The notes beneath the pieces were generated by a model, which did no database searches, was not told the DNA's origin, and saw only the letters and a program-made list of their open reading frames with translations. The position numbers and the translations under genes were made by a program. From an uncultured Lachnospiraceae bacterium (GTDB lineage Bacteria; Bacillota; Clostridia; Lachnospirales; Lachnospiraceae), in NCBI GenBank assembly GCA_902778245.1, contig CACYXH010000068.1, positions 1-50,345 of the forward strand: a DNA stretch of 50,345 nt, read 5' to 3'. Positions 42,690-50,345 of this stretch are shown here, piece after piece (the first letter of the stretch is position 1; the number at the start of each line of letters is the position of its first letter).

Positions 42690-44334
42690 CGGTAGTTTGA
42701 CAGCCTAATTTCATTTTCCCACGTATAAAGCTAATAATAGCTTTATTTTTTGTCAAATCGAAATTATTAGTTACACGGTATGGATAGATATAGTACAATA
42801 GAAATAGGTGATTATTATGAGACTTGGATGGGCTAAACTAAGTTCAATATCGAACTCTGCTCCTGGATAGGCCTTGGTATGAATGAGCAAAGGCGCTTCA
42901 ATGGTGGCTATCTGTTCCTTCAGGATGTTTATTATGTTCTTGGCTTACACAAAATATGCCGCGCGATCTCAAATTGCCATCCGTATGAGTATGATCTCAA
43001 CGACATACTCTCACGCCTTATCTATACCAGGATCCTTTTCCCGTCATCAAAAAAGAGCCGCTTTGAAGAAGCGAAACGTTTTTTAGAGCAGCCGTCTTTT
43101 TAAAAACAGCTCCAGCATTCAGAATCGAAACACGCAGGTGATCTACTACGACTGCACGAACTTCTATTTGAGATCGATACTGCCGAAGATGACAAGCAGT
43201 TTGGCAAGAGTAAAAAAAACCGCCCTCTCCCTATCGTAGGAATGGGCCTGTTTATGGATATGGATGGCATACCCATTTCTTTTTCCATCTATCCCGGAAA
43301 CAGAAATGAGCAGACTACCATGATACCGTTGGAGGAAAAAATGCTCTCGGACTTTGATATGTCAAAGTTCGTAGTCTGCACAGACGCGGGACTGTCTTCT
43401 GCCACCAACAGAGTTTTTAACTCCCATGAGGGCGAGGACGGAATGCGTGGATATATCACAACGCAGCCGATCAAGACCCTGAAAGAATTCTTACAGGAAT
43501 GGTGTCTGGCTGACGATGGCTGGTTCCTTGACGGGGATGAATCAGGAAGAAAATATAAAATATCGGAATTAATCGAAGAAACGGATAAGGATAAGATCTT
43601 CTACAAGACAAGATGGATCAAAGAGGAAGACCTGGTTCACACCGATCAAGGTGACCGAAAAGAGATCATTGAGCAAAAACTTGTTGTTTCTTACTCCATA
43701 AAATACCGCAACTTCCTCCGGCATGTACGCGAAAGACAGATAGAACGGGCGAAAAAGCTCGTCGAATCCGGATATACATCTTCCGGGAAGAAAAAGCAGA
43801 ATGACCCTAAGAGCTTCATAAAGACCGACCATGCCACAAAAAATGGTGAGGTGGCTGACATAGCAGAGAGTTATATTGACCAGTCCGTCATCGAAAATGA
43901 AGAATGTTTTCGGATCATGAAGGCCGACTTTCAGGCCCGGCCTGTATATCTAAACTGTCAGGGTCGAATTCTTGCGCACTTTATAACTTGTTTCATCGCA
44001 CTGATTGTATACCGGTATCTTGAAAAGAAACTGGATAATAAGTACACGGTCGATCAGATTCTGCCCACTCTGTAGGAGATGAATTTCATAAAGTATGAAG
44101 AAAGGGGATATCAGCCAGTTTTTACGAGAAGCGAACTAACCGACGCCCTGCATGAAGCATTTTGCTTTTGCACATCCAAACAGATCGTACCCATTGCCAA
44201 GATGAGAAATATTTTCTCAAAGACGAAAAAATAGGAGGCGTAACGTGCATTCATAAAATGAACAGAAGTCCCGAAAGCCGCCACCAGAGCGGGTTTCGGG
44301 ACTTTTTCCCTTAAAATGCTGTCAAAGACAGGAA
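42690..44334 (+). mobile_element. IS1634-like insertion sequence, degraded copy A
   Basis: The left end begins CGGTAGTTTGACAGCC; the right end is GCTGTCAAAGACAGG, so the terminal inverted repeats share TTTGACAGC. A stem-loop with T-run (AAAGCTAATAATAGCTTTATTTTTT, near 42728-42752, split here as AAAGCT...AGCTTT) near the left end and a strong hairpin (GTCCCGAAAgCCGC...GCGGgTTTCGGGAC, 44270-44304) near the right end block transcription, a common IS arrangement. Left and right ends are shared with copy B at 45780-48021 in the same orientation. It carries one damaged transposase gene (42817-44234). Confidence 0.82.
42817..44234 (+). pseudogene. IS1634-family transposase, multiply broken
   Basis: The gene starts MRLGWAKLSS (42817) and soon stops. 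Recognisable pieces follow in three frames: MNEQRRFNGGYLFLQDVYY (42879), TQVIYYDCTNFYF, then EIDTAEDDKQFGKSK with PIVGMGLFMDMDGIPISF (43160-44075), then an in-frame TAG and EMNFIKYEERGYQPVF to the true end KTKK at 44234. The catalytic Asp in YYDCTN and CTDAGLSS are present. Pieces are lost after MRLGWAK, after EQPSF, at NFYF, and around NEECFRIMK, where about 30 residues before WEIEECFR are missing. Such loss leaves it inactive. Original length is about 570 residues; here roughly 300 bases are gone. Confidence 0.82.
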
Positions 44335-44367
44335 TATAAACCATCTCGACTGTCAAGGGAAATTTGG

Positions 44368-45636
44368 TTATTTAAAATTTGTCGAGTCGCCCTCATATCC
44401 CATCGTATTCCGTTTCACGATTTTTCCGTTTACGATGTCAAACACATGCCATTTTGTTCCTGCTTTATTCGGAACGCTGTACGATGCAATTTGTCTGCTG
44501 CCTTTATATACGATGACTCTCGCTCTGGAACCGGCCAGCGCTTTTGAGTAACTGTAGGAGCGATTGGTATAGTCATGTATATAATAGCGGTAGGTTCCTG
44601 TCGGAGCAACGTCAAAATTGATCGTCACGGTTTCCGGACCATAACTGGTCGTATCATCCACGTCCAAGTTCGCAATCACCTGTCCGTTGCGATACGCATT
44701 CTTATTGCGGTAATAAACGTGGAACTCTCCGCCATACCCTGTGGGACCAGTCAAATGAGCATCAAGATCTCTTGGAGTGCTTCCCCATGTCAGAACAACG
44801 CGGTAGCGCCCGTTGGCAACCGGCTTACTGATACTTGTCTCCAGATAGTTGTATGACTTCTTCTTGGAACAACTTGAATTGATATATGTGGTCACATACG
44901 ACTTTCTGGACACCTGAATCGTGTATTGCCCAGCGGCAAGTTTCACGCTGTACGAGCCGTTTGATTTTGTTTTCGCGGTAGCATATACCTTTCCGTTTTT
45001 ATTGTTATAACCTTTTCTGAATTTGAGCGTGGCTTTGGAAATCGGGGATCCGTCTACACTGTCCGTGATTTTTCCACTGAACTTATACTTCTTCTCCGAT
45101 GCTGCAGAAACGGTAACTTTGCATTTTGCTTTGAATTTCCCTGCAACTACTGTCACAGTGGCTGTTCCTGGTTTCAGACCCTTTATTACCCCCTTCGAAT
45201 TCACAGAAACCACTTTCGCATTATTGGATTTCCAATATATTGCAGCCTTTGCGCCGCTTGGATTCAGCTTTGCCTTTAAGGTGTAAGTCTGTCCTTTCAG
45301 AAGATTCACAGATGTCTTATTCAGCATTACAGATTTTAACTTGGGGGCGACGATGACACGGATGGTCCTTTTTTTGTTTCCCACTTTTCCGGTAATGATC
45401 GCTGTACCGTTTGACTTTCCTTTTACGACACCGTAAGAATTTACCGTGGCAACGCTCTTTTTACTGGACGTCCAGGCAGATTTCTGCAGCTTGCTGCCCT
45501 TCGCAATTCCAAGAGAAACCGTCTTCCCTTTCGGAATGATCACTGTCATGTAGGTTTTTGCGGATGCCTTTCCGGCTGTCAGCGGCATGATCAAAACCAT
45601 CATGAGCAATAACACAAGACCTCTTAATTTCTTCAT
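44368..45636 (-). CDS. Secreted protein with Ig-like, carboxypeptidase-regulatory-like and DUF2135-like domains (transposon cargo)
   Basis: A 422-residue protein. Signal peptide (MKKLRGLVLLLMMVLIMPLT ... ASA). Residues 28-100 and 101-180 are BIG2-type Ig-like domains (VATVNSYGVVKGKSNGTAIIT, VSVNSKGVIKGLKPGTATVT). Residues 186-255 resemble a carboxypeptidase regulatory-like domain (FSGKITDSVDGSPISKATL, GSYSVKLAAGQYTI). The C-terminal part (RVVLTWGSTPRDLDAHL, FHVYYRNKN, YRYYIHDYTN) resembles the YfaP/DUF2135 domain. Probably an adhesive or wall-associated surface protein. It is the only cargo gene between the IS copies; start ATG 45636 has AGGGAGG upstream and a strong promoter at 45683-45711. 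Intact. Confidence 0.88.
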   Translation of the reverse strand: MKKLRGLVLLLMMVLIMPLTAGKASAKTYMTVIIPKGKTVSLGIAKGSKLQKSAWTSSKKSVATVNSYGVVKGKSNGTAIITGKVGNKKRTIRVIVAPKLKSVMLNKTSVNLLKGQTYTLKAKLNPSGAKAAIYWKSNNAKVVSVNSKGVIKGLKPGTATVTVVAGKFKAKCKVTVSAASEKKYKFSGKITDSVDGSPISKATLKFRKGYNNKNGKVYATAKTKSNGSYSVKLAAGQYTIQVSRKSYVTTYINSSCSKKKSYNYLETSISKPVANGRYRVVLTWGSTPRDLDAHLTGPTGYGGEFHVYYRNKNAYRNGQVIANLDVDDTTSYGPETVTINFDVAPTGTYRYYIHDYTNRSYSYSKALAGSRARVIVYKGSRQIASYSVPNKAGTKWHVFDIVNGKIVKRNTMGYEGDSTNFK

Positions 45637-45682
45637 ATAAACCTCCCTCTGTGCAGAAACACAATATCCATAAGTTATTATA

Positions 45683-45711
45683 ATTATATAGTATTTTAGT
45701 GCATTTGTAAA
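45683..45711 (-). promoter_or_regulatory. Promoter of the cargo gene
   Basis: On the minus strand TTTACA (45711-45706), 17-base spacer, TATAAT (45688-45683), about 47 bases before the start at 45636. A near-consensus promoter inside the transposon, so the cargo can be expressed wherever the element lands. Confidence 0.75.
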
Positions 45712-45955
45712 TATAAATGGCTAAATATTCAAAGGTTCTTTATATATTTTAGATAAAAGTCAGGATCACCGACTTAGCCCGGTAGTTTGACAGCCTAACT
45801 ATAGTTTGTCACGTTCAAAGCCAGTAATGGCTTTATTTTTTGTCAAATTGTGAATTTATAGTTGCAAGGTATGGGCAGATATGGCACAATGAAAGCGGGT
45901 GATTATTATGAGACTTGGATGGGCTAAAAAGGTAATTCCATTTCCTACTATGTAC

Positions 45956-47897
45956 CCTGAACTTCCTAAGTTTTTCTCACTCAAACGACGTTTTTAATTT
46001 TTCGGCCCCGATAAAACGGGGCTTTTCTTTTTCTCCTGGCATGATTGTTTCCAGGAGCGGCTTAGGGACTATCATCATGTTCTCGCAATACGGATTAAAG
46101 AGAAGTCCGGCTATCACATCCTTGTTAAAGAAGTTGTTCAGGATATCTCTTATCGATGCTACGGCCCAACCATCACTTTGCCGAACTGATTTCGCAGCTT
46201 TTTTACTTGTGTAACAGATCATGTACCGTCCGCCATCAAGCTCAATGTAGAGATCTTTCAGTTCCCGGATCGCGGCGGGTACCGTCATGTAATTCGGCTT
46301 CGTTTCCAGTTTCTCCAGTTCATCCTTCAGCAGTGTATACATCCTGCAACGCACGATCAGCGCTATGAATTCGGTGAAGATCTTTCCTGCCGCCGCTTCA
46401 TCAGACTGAACCCGCAAGCTCTTGTTCCCCAGATAACTCTTATCTCCGGAAAACAGCTTTTCTGACGCATCTCTGCTTTTGTATAACTCCAACGCCTCTC
46501 TGGCAGACATCTTTTTGCGAAAAGGAAAACACCGTCTTCCTCATGTATAAAAAGTTCAAAGTACTGACGGTATCCTTCCCCGATCGTGACGGCTTTTCTT
46601 TTCAACTTTCCAAGGTGCGCCGCCATGCGGTTAATCTTTGCTTCGACCTGTTCCCGCTGGGCGCTGGCCTTCTGATCGGAATAGTACAGATGGAAATACC
46701 TCTCTTTTTCATCCGAAGCATACAGCTGATCCCGGATCGTTATGCCATACGTCTTGTATTTCCGGATGCTGCATTCTCTCTTATTCTCAAATGTTCCTTT
46801 GTTTTCAAGGATCAGCCCGCTGACAAATGATGCCATTCCCTTGACCACGATCACGAAATCATACCCGCACCGATCCATGTATTTAATGTTTTCTTTGCTG
46901 AGGTATCCACGGTCCAGTATAAACCCGACCCTCTTATAGCCGTATCCCCTTGCCTTTTCCAACATGAACTGCAGTTGTGAGATATCAACGATGCTTCCGG
47001 GATACTGTTCATAAAAAAGCGGTTCTCGGTTGTTTGTATCATAAGCAACTGCGTAGTTGAAAATCGGCAGATCCCTGGGATCTTTTGCATGCCCGAATTC
47101 AACCATCTCAATGTCGCCGGCCTGGCAGTTCTTATTAGTCGAATCATAAGAAATATAGATCTTTTCTCTGTGATCCCTGGTCGCATTCCATTCATTCAGG
47201 AATCCTACACTCTGGTCATCCGTAATGGAAGCAAAAAAATCAGAGATCTTCGTGTCACTGTATATATGCATCTTCTCCGTAAGAAGAGGATGATTATACG
47301 CATACATCGGATAATACTGTCCGGCATTGTTCTCACAGATGATTGAATATGCACACAGGTCAAGGAATAACCCACAGTTTTTTGTTCCCAGGTATTTCAT
47401 GAGCATCTGAGGAAGGTTGTAATCCTCCATGATCTTCTGAATAACCAGGAACGCACCGATGCGCAGGCAGCTGCTTCTTGAAGCATCCCTTTTTAATTCC
47501 GGAAGATTTGTATCGCCAAAGTATTTCAGAAAGTTTTCGTTCGGGATCATCTGCGCAGGATTCCCGGGAATCTCTTTCCCAATGATCTTGTGATTCGGTA
47601 TGTTGTACTTCCGGTCAGCGTGATATTTTCGACTCACGACATAGCGGATATATATCGTATTTCCCTTTTTAAAACGTCCTATCTTTCCGGGTAAATCCGG
47701 TATCGGAATCGTGAAATCCAGATACATTTGGCACCTCATTTGGCTTAATAATTAAGCGCTACTTATTACTCGTTATTATACCATTTATCTGGATTCTTCA
47801 CAACTGTTTTTCCCAGAACCCCCGCTATTTTCCTGACTTTTTTAGTTTTACTCACTCCCGATTATCATTGAGTGAGAAATCTCGCAGGAAGTTCAGG
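45956..47897 (-). mobile_element. Second IS nested in copy B, with about 29-bp terminal inverted repeats
   Basis: Left end 45956-45984 begins CCTGAACTTCCT and continues TTTCTCACTCAA; right end 47868-47897 is TTGAGTGAGAAAT ... AGGAAGTTCAGG, its inverted complement with a few mismatches in the middle. It encodes a DDE transposase on the minus strand. I see no clear target duplication at its borders, consistent with insertion followed by deletion of the host IS interior. Confidence 0.78.
45977..47727 (-). pseudogene. DDE transposase (IS4/IS1634-like superfamily), frameshifted
   Basis: The main frame starts MYLDFTIPIPDLPGKIG at 47727 (GAGG upstream) and shows YISYDSTNKNCQAGD (first catalytic Asp) and VGFILDRGYLSKENIKY (second). 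Near 46510 the frame breaks just after EEDGVFLFAK; the rest continues in another frame from MSAREALELYKSRDASEKLFSG to SFE at 45977 and has the acidic residue region EKLF. About 25 residues expected between FLFAK and MSAREA are missing. As with copy A, a short deletion with frameshift inactivates it. Exact IS family not assigned with certainty. Confidence 0.75.
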
Positions 47898-48021
47898 AAA
47901 TATTTTCTGACAGACGAAAAAAGGAGGCGTAACGTGCATTCATAAAATAAACTGAAGTCCCGAAAGCCGCCACCAGAGCGGGTTTCGGGACTTTTTTCCT
48001 TAAAATGCTGTCAAAGACGGG

Positions 48022-48075
48022 ATATTGTCAATACCAATGTTACCATGGGAGCCTCAAATATCATTCTATTTTGCT
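48022..48075. repeat. 54-bp direct repeat, right copy
   Basis: Matches 42636-42689 with one mismatch. Directly adjacent to the right end of IS copy B. Confidence 0.75.
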
Positions 48076-48106
48076 GTTTCTTTGCCCCCCACTTTTACAA
48101 ATACGC

Positions 48107-48151
48107 TTGACAAATTCCAAATGTCTGCGACAATGAAATACAGCCTATAAT
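48107..48151 (+). promoter_or_regulatory. Candidate promoter of trmB
   Basis: TTGACA (48107-48112) with GACAAT (48129-48134) at 16 bases, plus a TATAAT at 48146-48151 with a poorer -35. The stretch 47728-48173 otherwise holds the right end of the nested IS, the right end of IS copy B and the 54-bp repeat. Confidence 0.45.
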
Positions 48152-48173
48152 AAAGATATAAAGGAGACCATCT

Positions 48174-48801
48174 ATGCGTTTGAGAAATATACCAGGATCC
48201 AGAGAAGCCATTGCCGCCAGCGAATATGTCATCCATGAAGATGTGATGGAAGAGAAGCGCGGCTGCTGGCAGGAAGTGTTTGAGAATGCCAATCCGCTTT
48301 ATATTGAGGTGGGTATGGGAAAGGGGAAATTTATTACGCAGCTGGCCCAGTCTCATCCCAACGCCAACTACGTAGGAATCGAGAAATACTCCAGCGTGCT
48401 TTTGCGCGCTCTTGAAAAGAGAGAACTTCTCCCCGACCTGAAAAATCTGCTGTTTCTTCGCATGGACGCGGAGGATCTGCCGAAGGTCTTCGGAGAAAAT
48501 GAGGTGGACGGTATCTATTTAAATTTTTCTGATCCATGGCCCAAGGAGCAAGGAATTTCTGGCCCGCTATGACCACATCTTAAAACCGGAAGGAAAAGTG
48601 GAGTTCAAAACAGACAATCGATCTTTGTTTGATTTCGCTCTGGAGCAGGCAAAAGAAGCCGGTTGGATCATCGATGCCTTTACCTATGATCTGCATCATG
48701 ATGACGTGATGATGGAAGGAAATGTCATGACAGAATATGAGGAGCGGTTCTCGGCCCAGGGAAACCCGATCCACAAAGTGATACTGCACCGGGAACGTTA
48801 G
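48174..48801 (+). pseudogene. trmB: tRNA (guanine-N7)-methyltransferase, internal deletion and frameshift
   Basis: TrmB methylates G46 of tRNAs with SAM. The first frame (MRLRNIPGSREAI ... LYIEVGMGKGKFI, IEKYSSVLLRALEK, YLNFSDPWPKE) is normal to about 48549, then stops at 48572. The rest (KEFLARYDHILKPEGKVE, TDNRSLFDFALEQAKEAG ... HRER) continues in another frame to 48801. Between DPWPK and KEFLARYD the family has RHAKRRLTS-like residues, about 8-9, which are missing: roughly 26 bases lost. That segment is part of the substrate-binding region, so the enzyme is probably inactive if the sequence is right. Start 48174 has AAAGGAG upstream. Confidence 0.88.
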
Positions 48802-48866
48802 ACTGGATTTACTCATATATTAAATTAGATGTTTCCTTCAACTGACGCCACAAATTGGAGGCCCTC

Positions 48867-49016
48867 ATGGTCCATAAAAATAAATGGCAGGAAATGCTTT
48901 ACCGCGCCACATATGATAAGCCCGGCTTGAACCGCCGGGCTTTTGCTTTCAAAAAATCTTTGGATGAAGTGAAAAAAACATTGCAGGAAAAAGGAGCGCC
49001 CCGAAAAAAGCATTAA
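48867..49016 (+). CDS. Possible 49-residue Lys-rich miniprotein
   Basis: From ATG 48867 (GGAGG five bases upstream) the frame reads MVHKNKWQEMLYRATY, then DKPGLNRRAFAFKKSLDEV and ends PRKKH at 49013, stop 49016. It is basic (many Lys), and the start site is good. But it contains a perfect terminator-like hairpin (48918-48942), which may be the true purpose of this DNA. It would follow trmB in the same direction and overlaps the end of the AI-2E gene by four bases. No family known. Confidence 0.4.
   Translation: MVHKNKWQEMLYRATYDKPGLNRRAFAFKKSLDEVKKTLQEKGAPRKKH
48918..48948 (+). terminator. Terminator after trmB
   Basis: A 9-bp perfect stem AAGCCCGGC/GCCGGGCTT (48918-48926, 48934-48942), then TTGCTTTC. 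It would end transcription from trmB; it lies inside the possible miniprotein frame. Confidence 0.65.
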
Positions 49017-50206
49017 ACATCGTTCAGAGTAAGGCCTTTCTTCGACAGACGGTACTGCATATACAACTCCGCCAGATATCCAAGTGTAGCAACCACCGGC
49101 ACGCCAAGGAACATTCCCGGCACACCGAAAAATTTGCCGCCCAAAGTGATTGCAAAAATAATCCACAGAGGTTTCATGCCTGTAGAATTTCCCAACAGCT
49201 TCGGCCCCAAAATCAGACCGTCAAACTGCTGCAATGCCAGAATCATAATAGCAAAAATAAGCGCTTTGATGGGATCCACACTCAGAATGACGATGATGCC
49301 GGGTATTGCGCCAATAAATGGCCCGAAGTAGGGAATCATATTGGTAATACCCACAAATACACTGATCAGCAAAATGTATGGCAGTCGCAAAATCGTCATC
49401 AGCACTGCACACAAAATACCAATGATAAAGGAATCGATCATCTTGCTCACAAGGTACCGGCTGAAAATATTGTTGCATTCCTTTAAGATGTCTTTTGTCC
49501 TTGCCAGTTTTCTCTGTGGAACAAAAGCACACAGCACAATTTTTACCAATCTCTTCAAAGAAGCCTTTCCATACAACATATAAACAGATACCACCAGAGC
49601 GATCAGAAAGTTCGCCAGCCACTGTGCCACAGATACAGAGGCTGTATAGAGTACCGGTATCAGTTCTCCCGACATTGATTTCAGGCTTGATGTCAGATCA
49701 GGCTGAATATCCTTCAGCATAGTGATGATGGAACTGAAATCCACCTCGGGAAAGCGCTCCTGCAAAGAACTCACCCATTCCAGCAAAGAGCGGTACACCG
49801 TCGGTATGCTATTCACCAGATCCGCCAGATTTCGCACCACCTCAGGCAACACATAGATCAGTATAGTGATCAGAAGTCCCAGTCCTAACAGATATACGAT
49901 AAACATGGAAACCACCAGCACCACTTTTTCGTTTATACGCTTCATTTTTGTCTTTTTTAAAAGCTTTGTGAGGAAACTGCTCACCACCTTTACAAAAGGG
50001 TTTAAAATGTACGCGATCAAAAGCGCGATGAGGAACGGCCCCAGCGCCCGGACCAACCCGCCAAAAAAAGCCCTAGTCTGATCAAGGGATATAATGGCTT
50101 TAATAATGGCGGTACACAATATGACAAGCACGAAAGTGTAGACACAGACCGTAAAATACTGGTCATTCTTTATAAATTTCTGACTCTCTTTTCTTTTCTC
50201 CTGCAT
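49013..50206 (-). CDS. AI-2E family transporter (YdiK/TqsA/UPF0118-type permease)
   Basis: A protein of about 397 residues with eight hydrophobic segments and the usual layout: two N-terminal helices with ALGPFLIALLIAYILNPFV, a helical stretch, and the C-terminal membrane block MIPYFGPFIGAIPGIIVI and GKFFGVPGMFLGVPVVATLGYL. Members include autoinducer-2 exporters, Na+/H+ antiporters and unknown permeases; function cannot be fixed here. The start at 50206 (MQEKRKESQKF) has GGGAG upstream and fits the family better than 50242. Convergent with trmB. Confidence 0.9.
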   Translation of the reverse strand: MQEKRKESQKFIKNDQYFTVCVYTFVLVILCTAIIKAIISLDQTRAFFGGLVRALGPFLIALLIAYILNPFVKVVSSFLTKLLKKTKMKRINEKVVLVVSMFIVYLLGLGLLITILIYVLPEVVRNLADLVNSIPTVYRSLLEWVSSLQERFPEVDFSSIITMLKDIQPDLTSSLKSMSGELIPVLYTASVSVAQWLANFLIALVVSVYMLYGKASLKRLVKIVLCAFVPQRKLARTKDILKECNNIFSRYLVSKMIDSFIIGILCAVLMTILRLPYILLISVFVGITNMIPYFGPFIGAIPGIIVILSVDPIKALIFAIMILALQQFDGLILGPKLLGNSTGMKPLWIIFAITLGGKFFGVPGMFLGVPVVATLGYLAELYMQYRLSKKGLTLNDV

Positions 50207-50230
50207 TTTTCTCTCCCACAAATGAGTAAT

Positions 50231-50308
50231 ATAGACTCGCAAAAATGCTTCGCAAAATCTGCCGAAGCTGCTGCGCAGCTTCTGTATTATAGACTCGCAA
50301 AAATGCTT
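50231..50308. repeat. Short direct repeats and hairpin upstream of the AI-2E gene
   Basis: ATAGACTCGCAAAAATGCTT occurs at 50231-50250 and again at 50289-50308. Between them lies a perfect GAAGCTGC/GCAGCTTC hairpin (50264-50282). The window ends here, so more repeats may follow. Confidence 0.55.
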
Positions 50309-50345
50309 TGCATTTTCGCTCGTTAATCTATCTGCTCCTTTGGAG

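Larger units (their letters stand above)
45780..48021 (+). mobile_element. IS1634-like copy B, an empty shell invaded by another IS
   Basis: The left end (CGGTAGTTTGACAGCC, GTGATTATTATGAGACTTGG) and right end (GGAGGCGTAACGTGCATTC, the GTCCCGAAA hairpin, GCTGTCAAAGACGGG) match copy A. Between MRLGWAKK (45908) and the final codons N-I-F-x-x-T-K-K (about 47899-47918) the transposase is gone, and a different IS (45956-47897) occupies the place. So this copy is a deletion derivative that could move only with help in trans. Its right end abuts the 54-bp repeat at 48022 exactly. Confidence 0.78.

Noticed and set aside
42690..44334. Functional insertion sequence
   Set aside because: The transposase has several frame breaks, an in-frame stop and missing pieces.
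44235..44367. Terminator of the cargo gene
   Set aside because: The strong hairpin here belongs to the shared right end of both IS copies; it may act on cargo transcription, but it is not specific to that gene.
1..50345. CRISPR array, prophage, rRNA or tRNA genes
   Set aside because: No regularly spaced repeats, phage structural genes, or cloverleaf/rRNA sequences found on reading; NlpC repeats and CxxC repeats are coding.

Overview
The window (about 50 kb, moderate GC) looks like the chromosome of a strictly anaerobic gut Clostridium, most likely a member of the Lachnospiraceae (Bacillota). The grounds are strong GGAGG ribosome sites, Firmicutes-type NagA/NagB, PyrF, EpsC-type serine acetyltransferase and M18 peptidase, a GH31 alpha-glucosidase of the 663-residue Blautia/Ruminococcus obeum type, cell-wall-binding-repeat NlpC proteins and abundant iron-sulfur flavoenzymes. 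This assignment is inference; no 16S gene, tRNA or plasmid/phage hallmark is present.

Layout. (1) 236-2005: a BlaI/BlaR1-like regulator pair whose sensor lacks the beta-lactam-binding domain, coupled to a small secreted protein. (2) 2276-13626: the centrepiece, a ten-gene minus-strand block that encodes fumarase, HdrB, HdrC, HdrA, an MvhD-like protein, Flx-like NAD(P)H oxidoreductase subunits, a soluble TfrAB-like fumarate reductase and an AspT/SucE-type dicarboxylate antiporter. Read together it is a malate-to-fumarate-to-succinate module wired to a heterodisulfide-reductase/flavin electron-transfer complex that may bifurcate electrons from NADH. (3) 13891-17218: amino-sugar genes nagA (broken), nagB and a phosphohexomutase. 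(4) 17473-22509: an Rpn-type nuclease, a gene remnant, a 12-helix membrane LuxR regulator and a GH31 glucosidase. (5) 22553-30770: an apparent minus-strand operon series MATE, mntP, a PNPOx-like flavoprotein, pyrC-pyrF-pyrK-pyrD, serine acetyltransferase and two tandem paralogous Cys-rich miniproteins. (6) 30887-34701: an HTH-Uma2 protein, an aldo/keto reductase with ferredoxin tail and an M18 aminopeptidase. (7) 34742-42534: a ZorA/ZorB-like (MotA/MotB-like) stator pair, a secreted transglutaminase-like protein with CxxC repeats, a MITE and an NlpC/P60 cell-wall protein. (8) 42636-48075: a composite transposon bounded by two IS1634-like copies and an exact-abutting 54-bp direct repeat, carrying a secreted Ig-like protein; the right IS copy is a shell invaded by a second IS. 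(9) 48174-50206: a broken trmB and an AI-2E family permease.

A second theme crosses the whole window. At least six chromosomal genes (flxB/flxA, fumC, nagA, pyrD, the ZorA-like gene, trmB) and both transposases look as if each had lost one or more internal stretches of roughly 20-150 bases, usually with a frameshift. Either this lineage carries many small deletions or the assembly drops short segments; the reader should treat every 'pseudogene' here as provisional until raw reads are checked.
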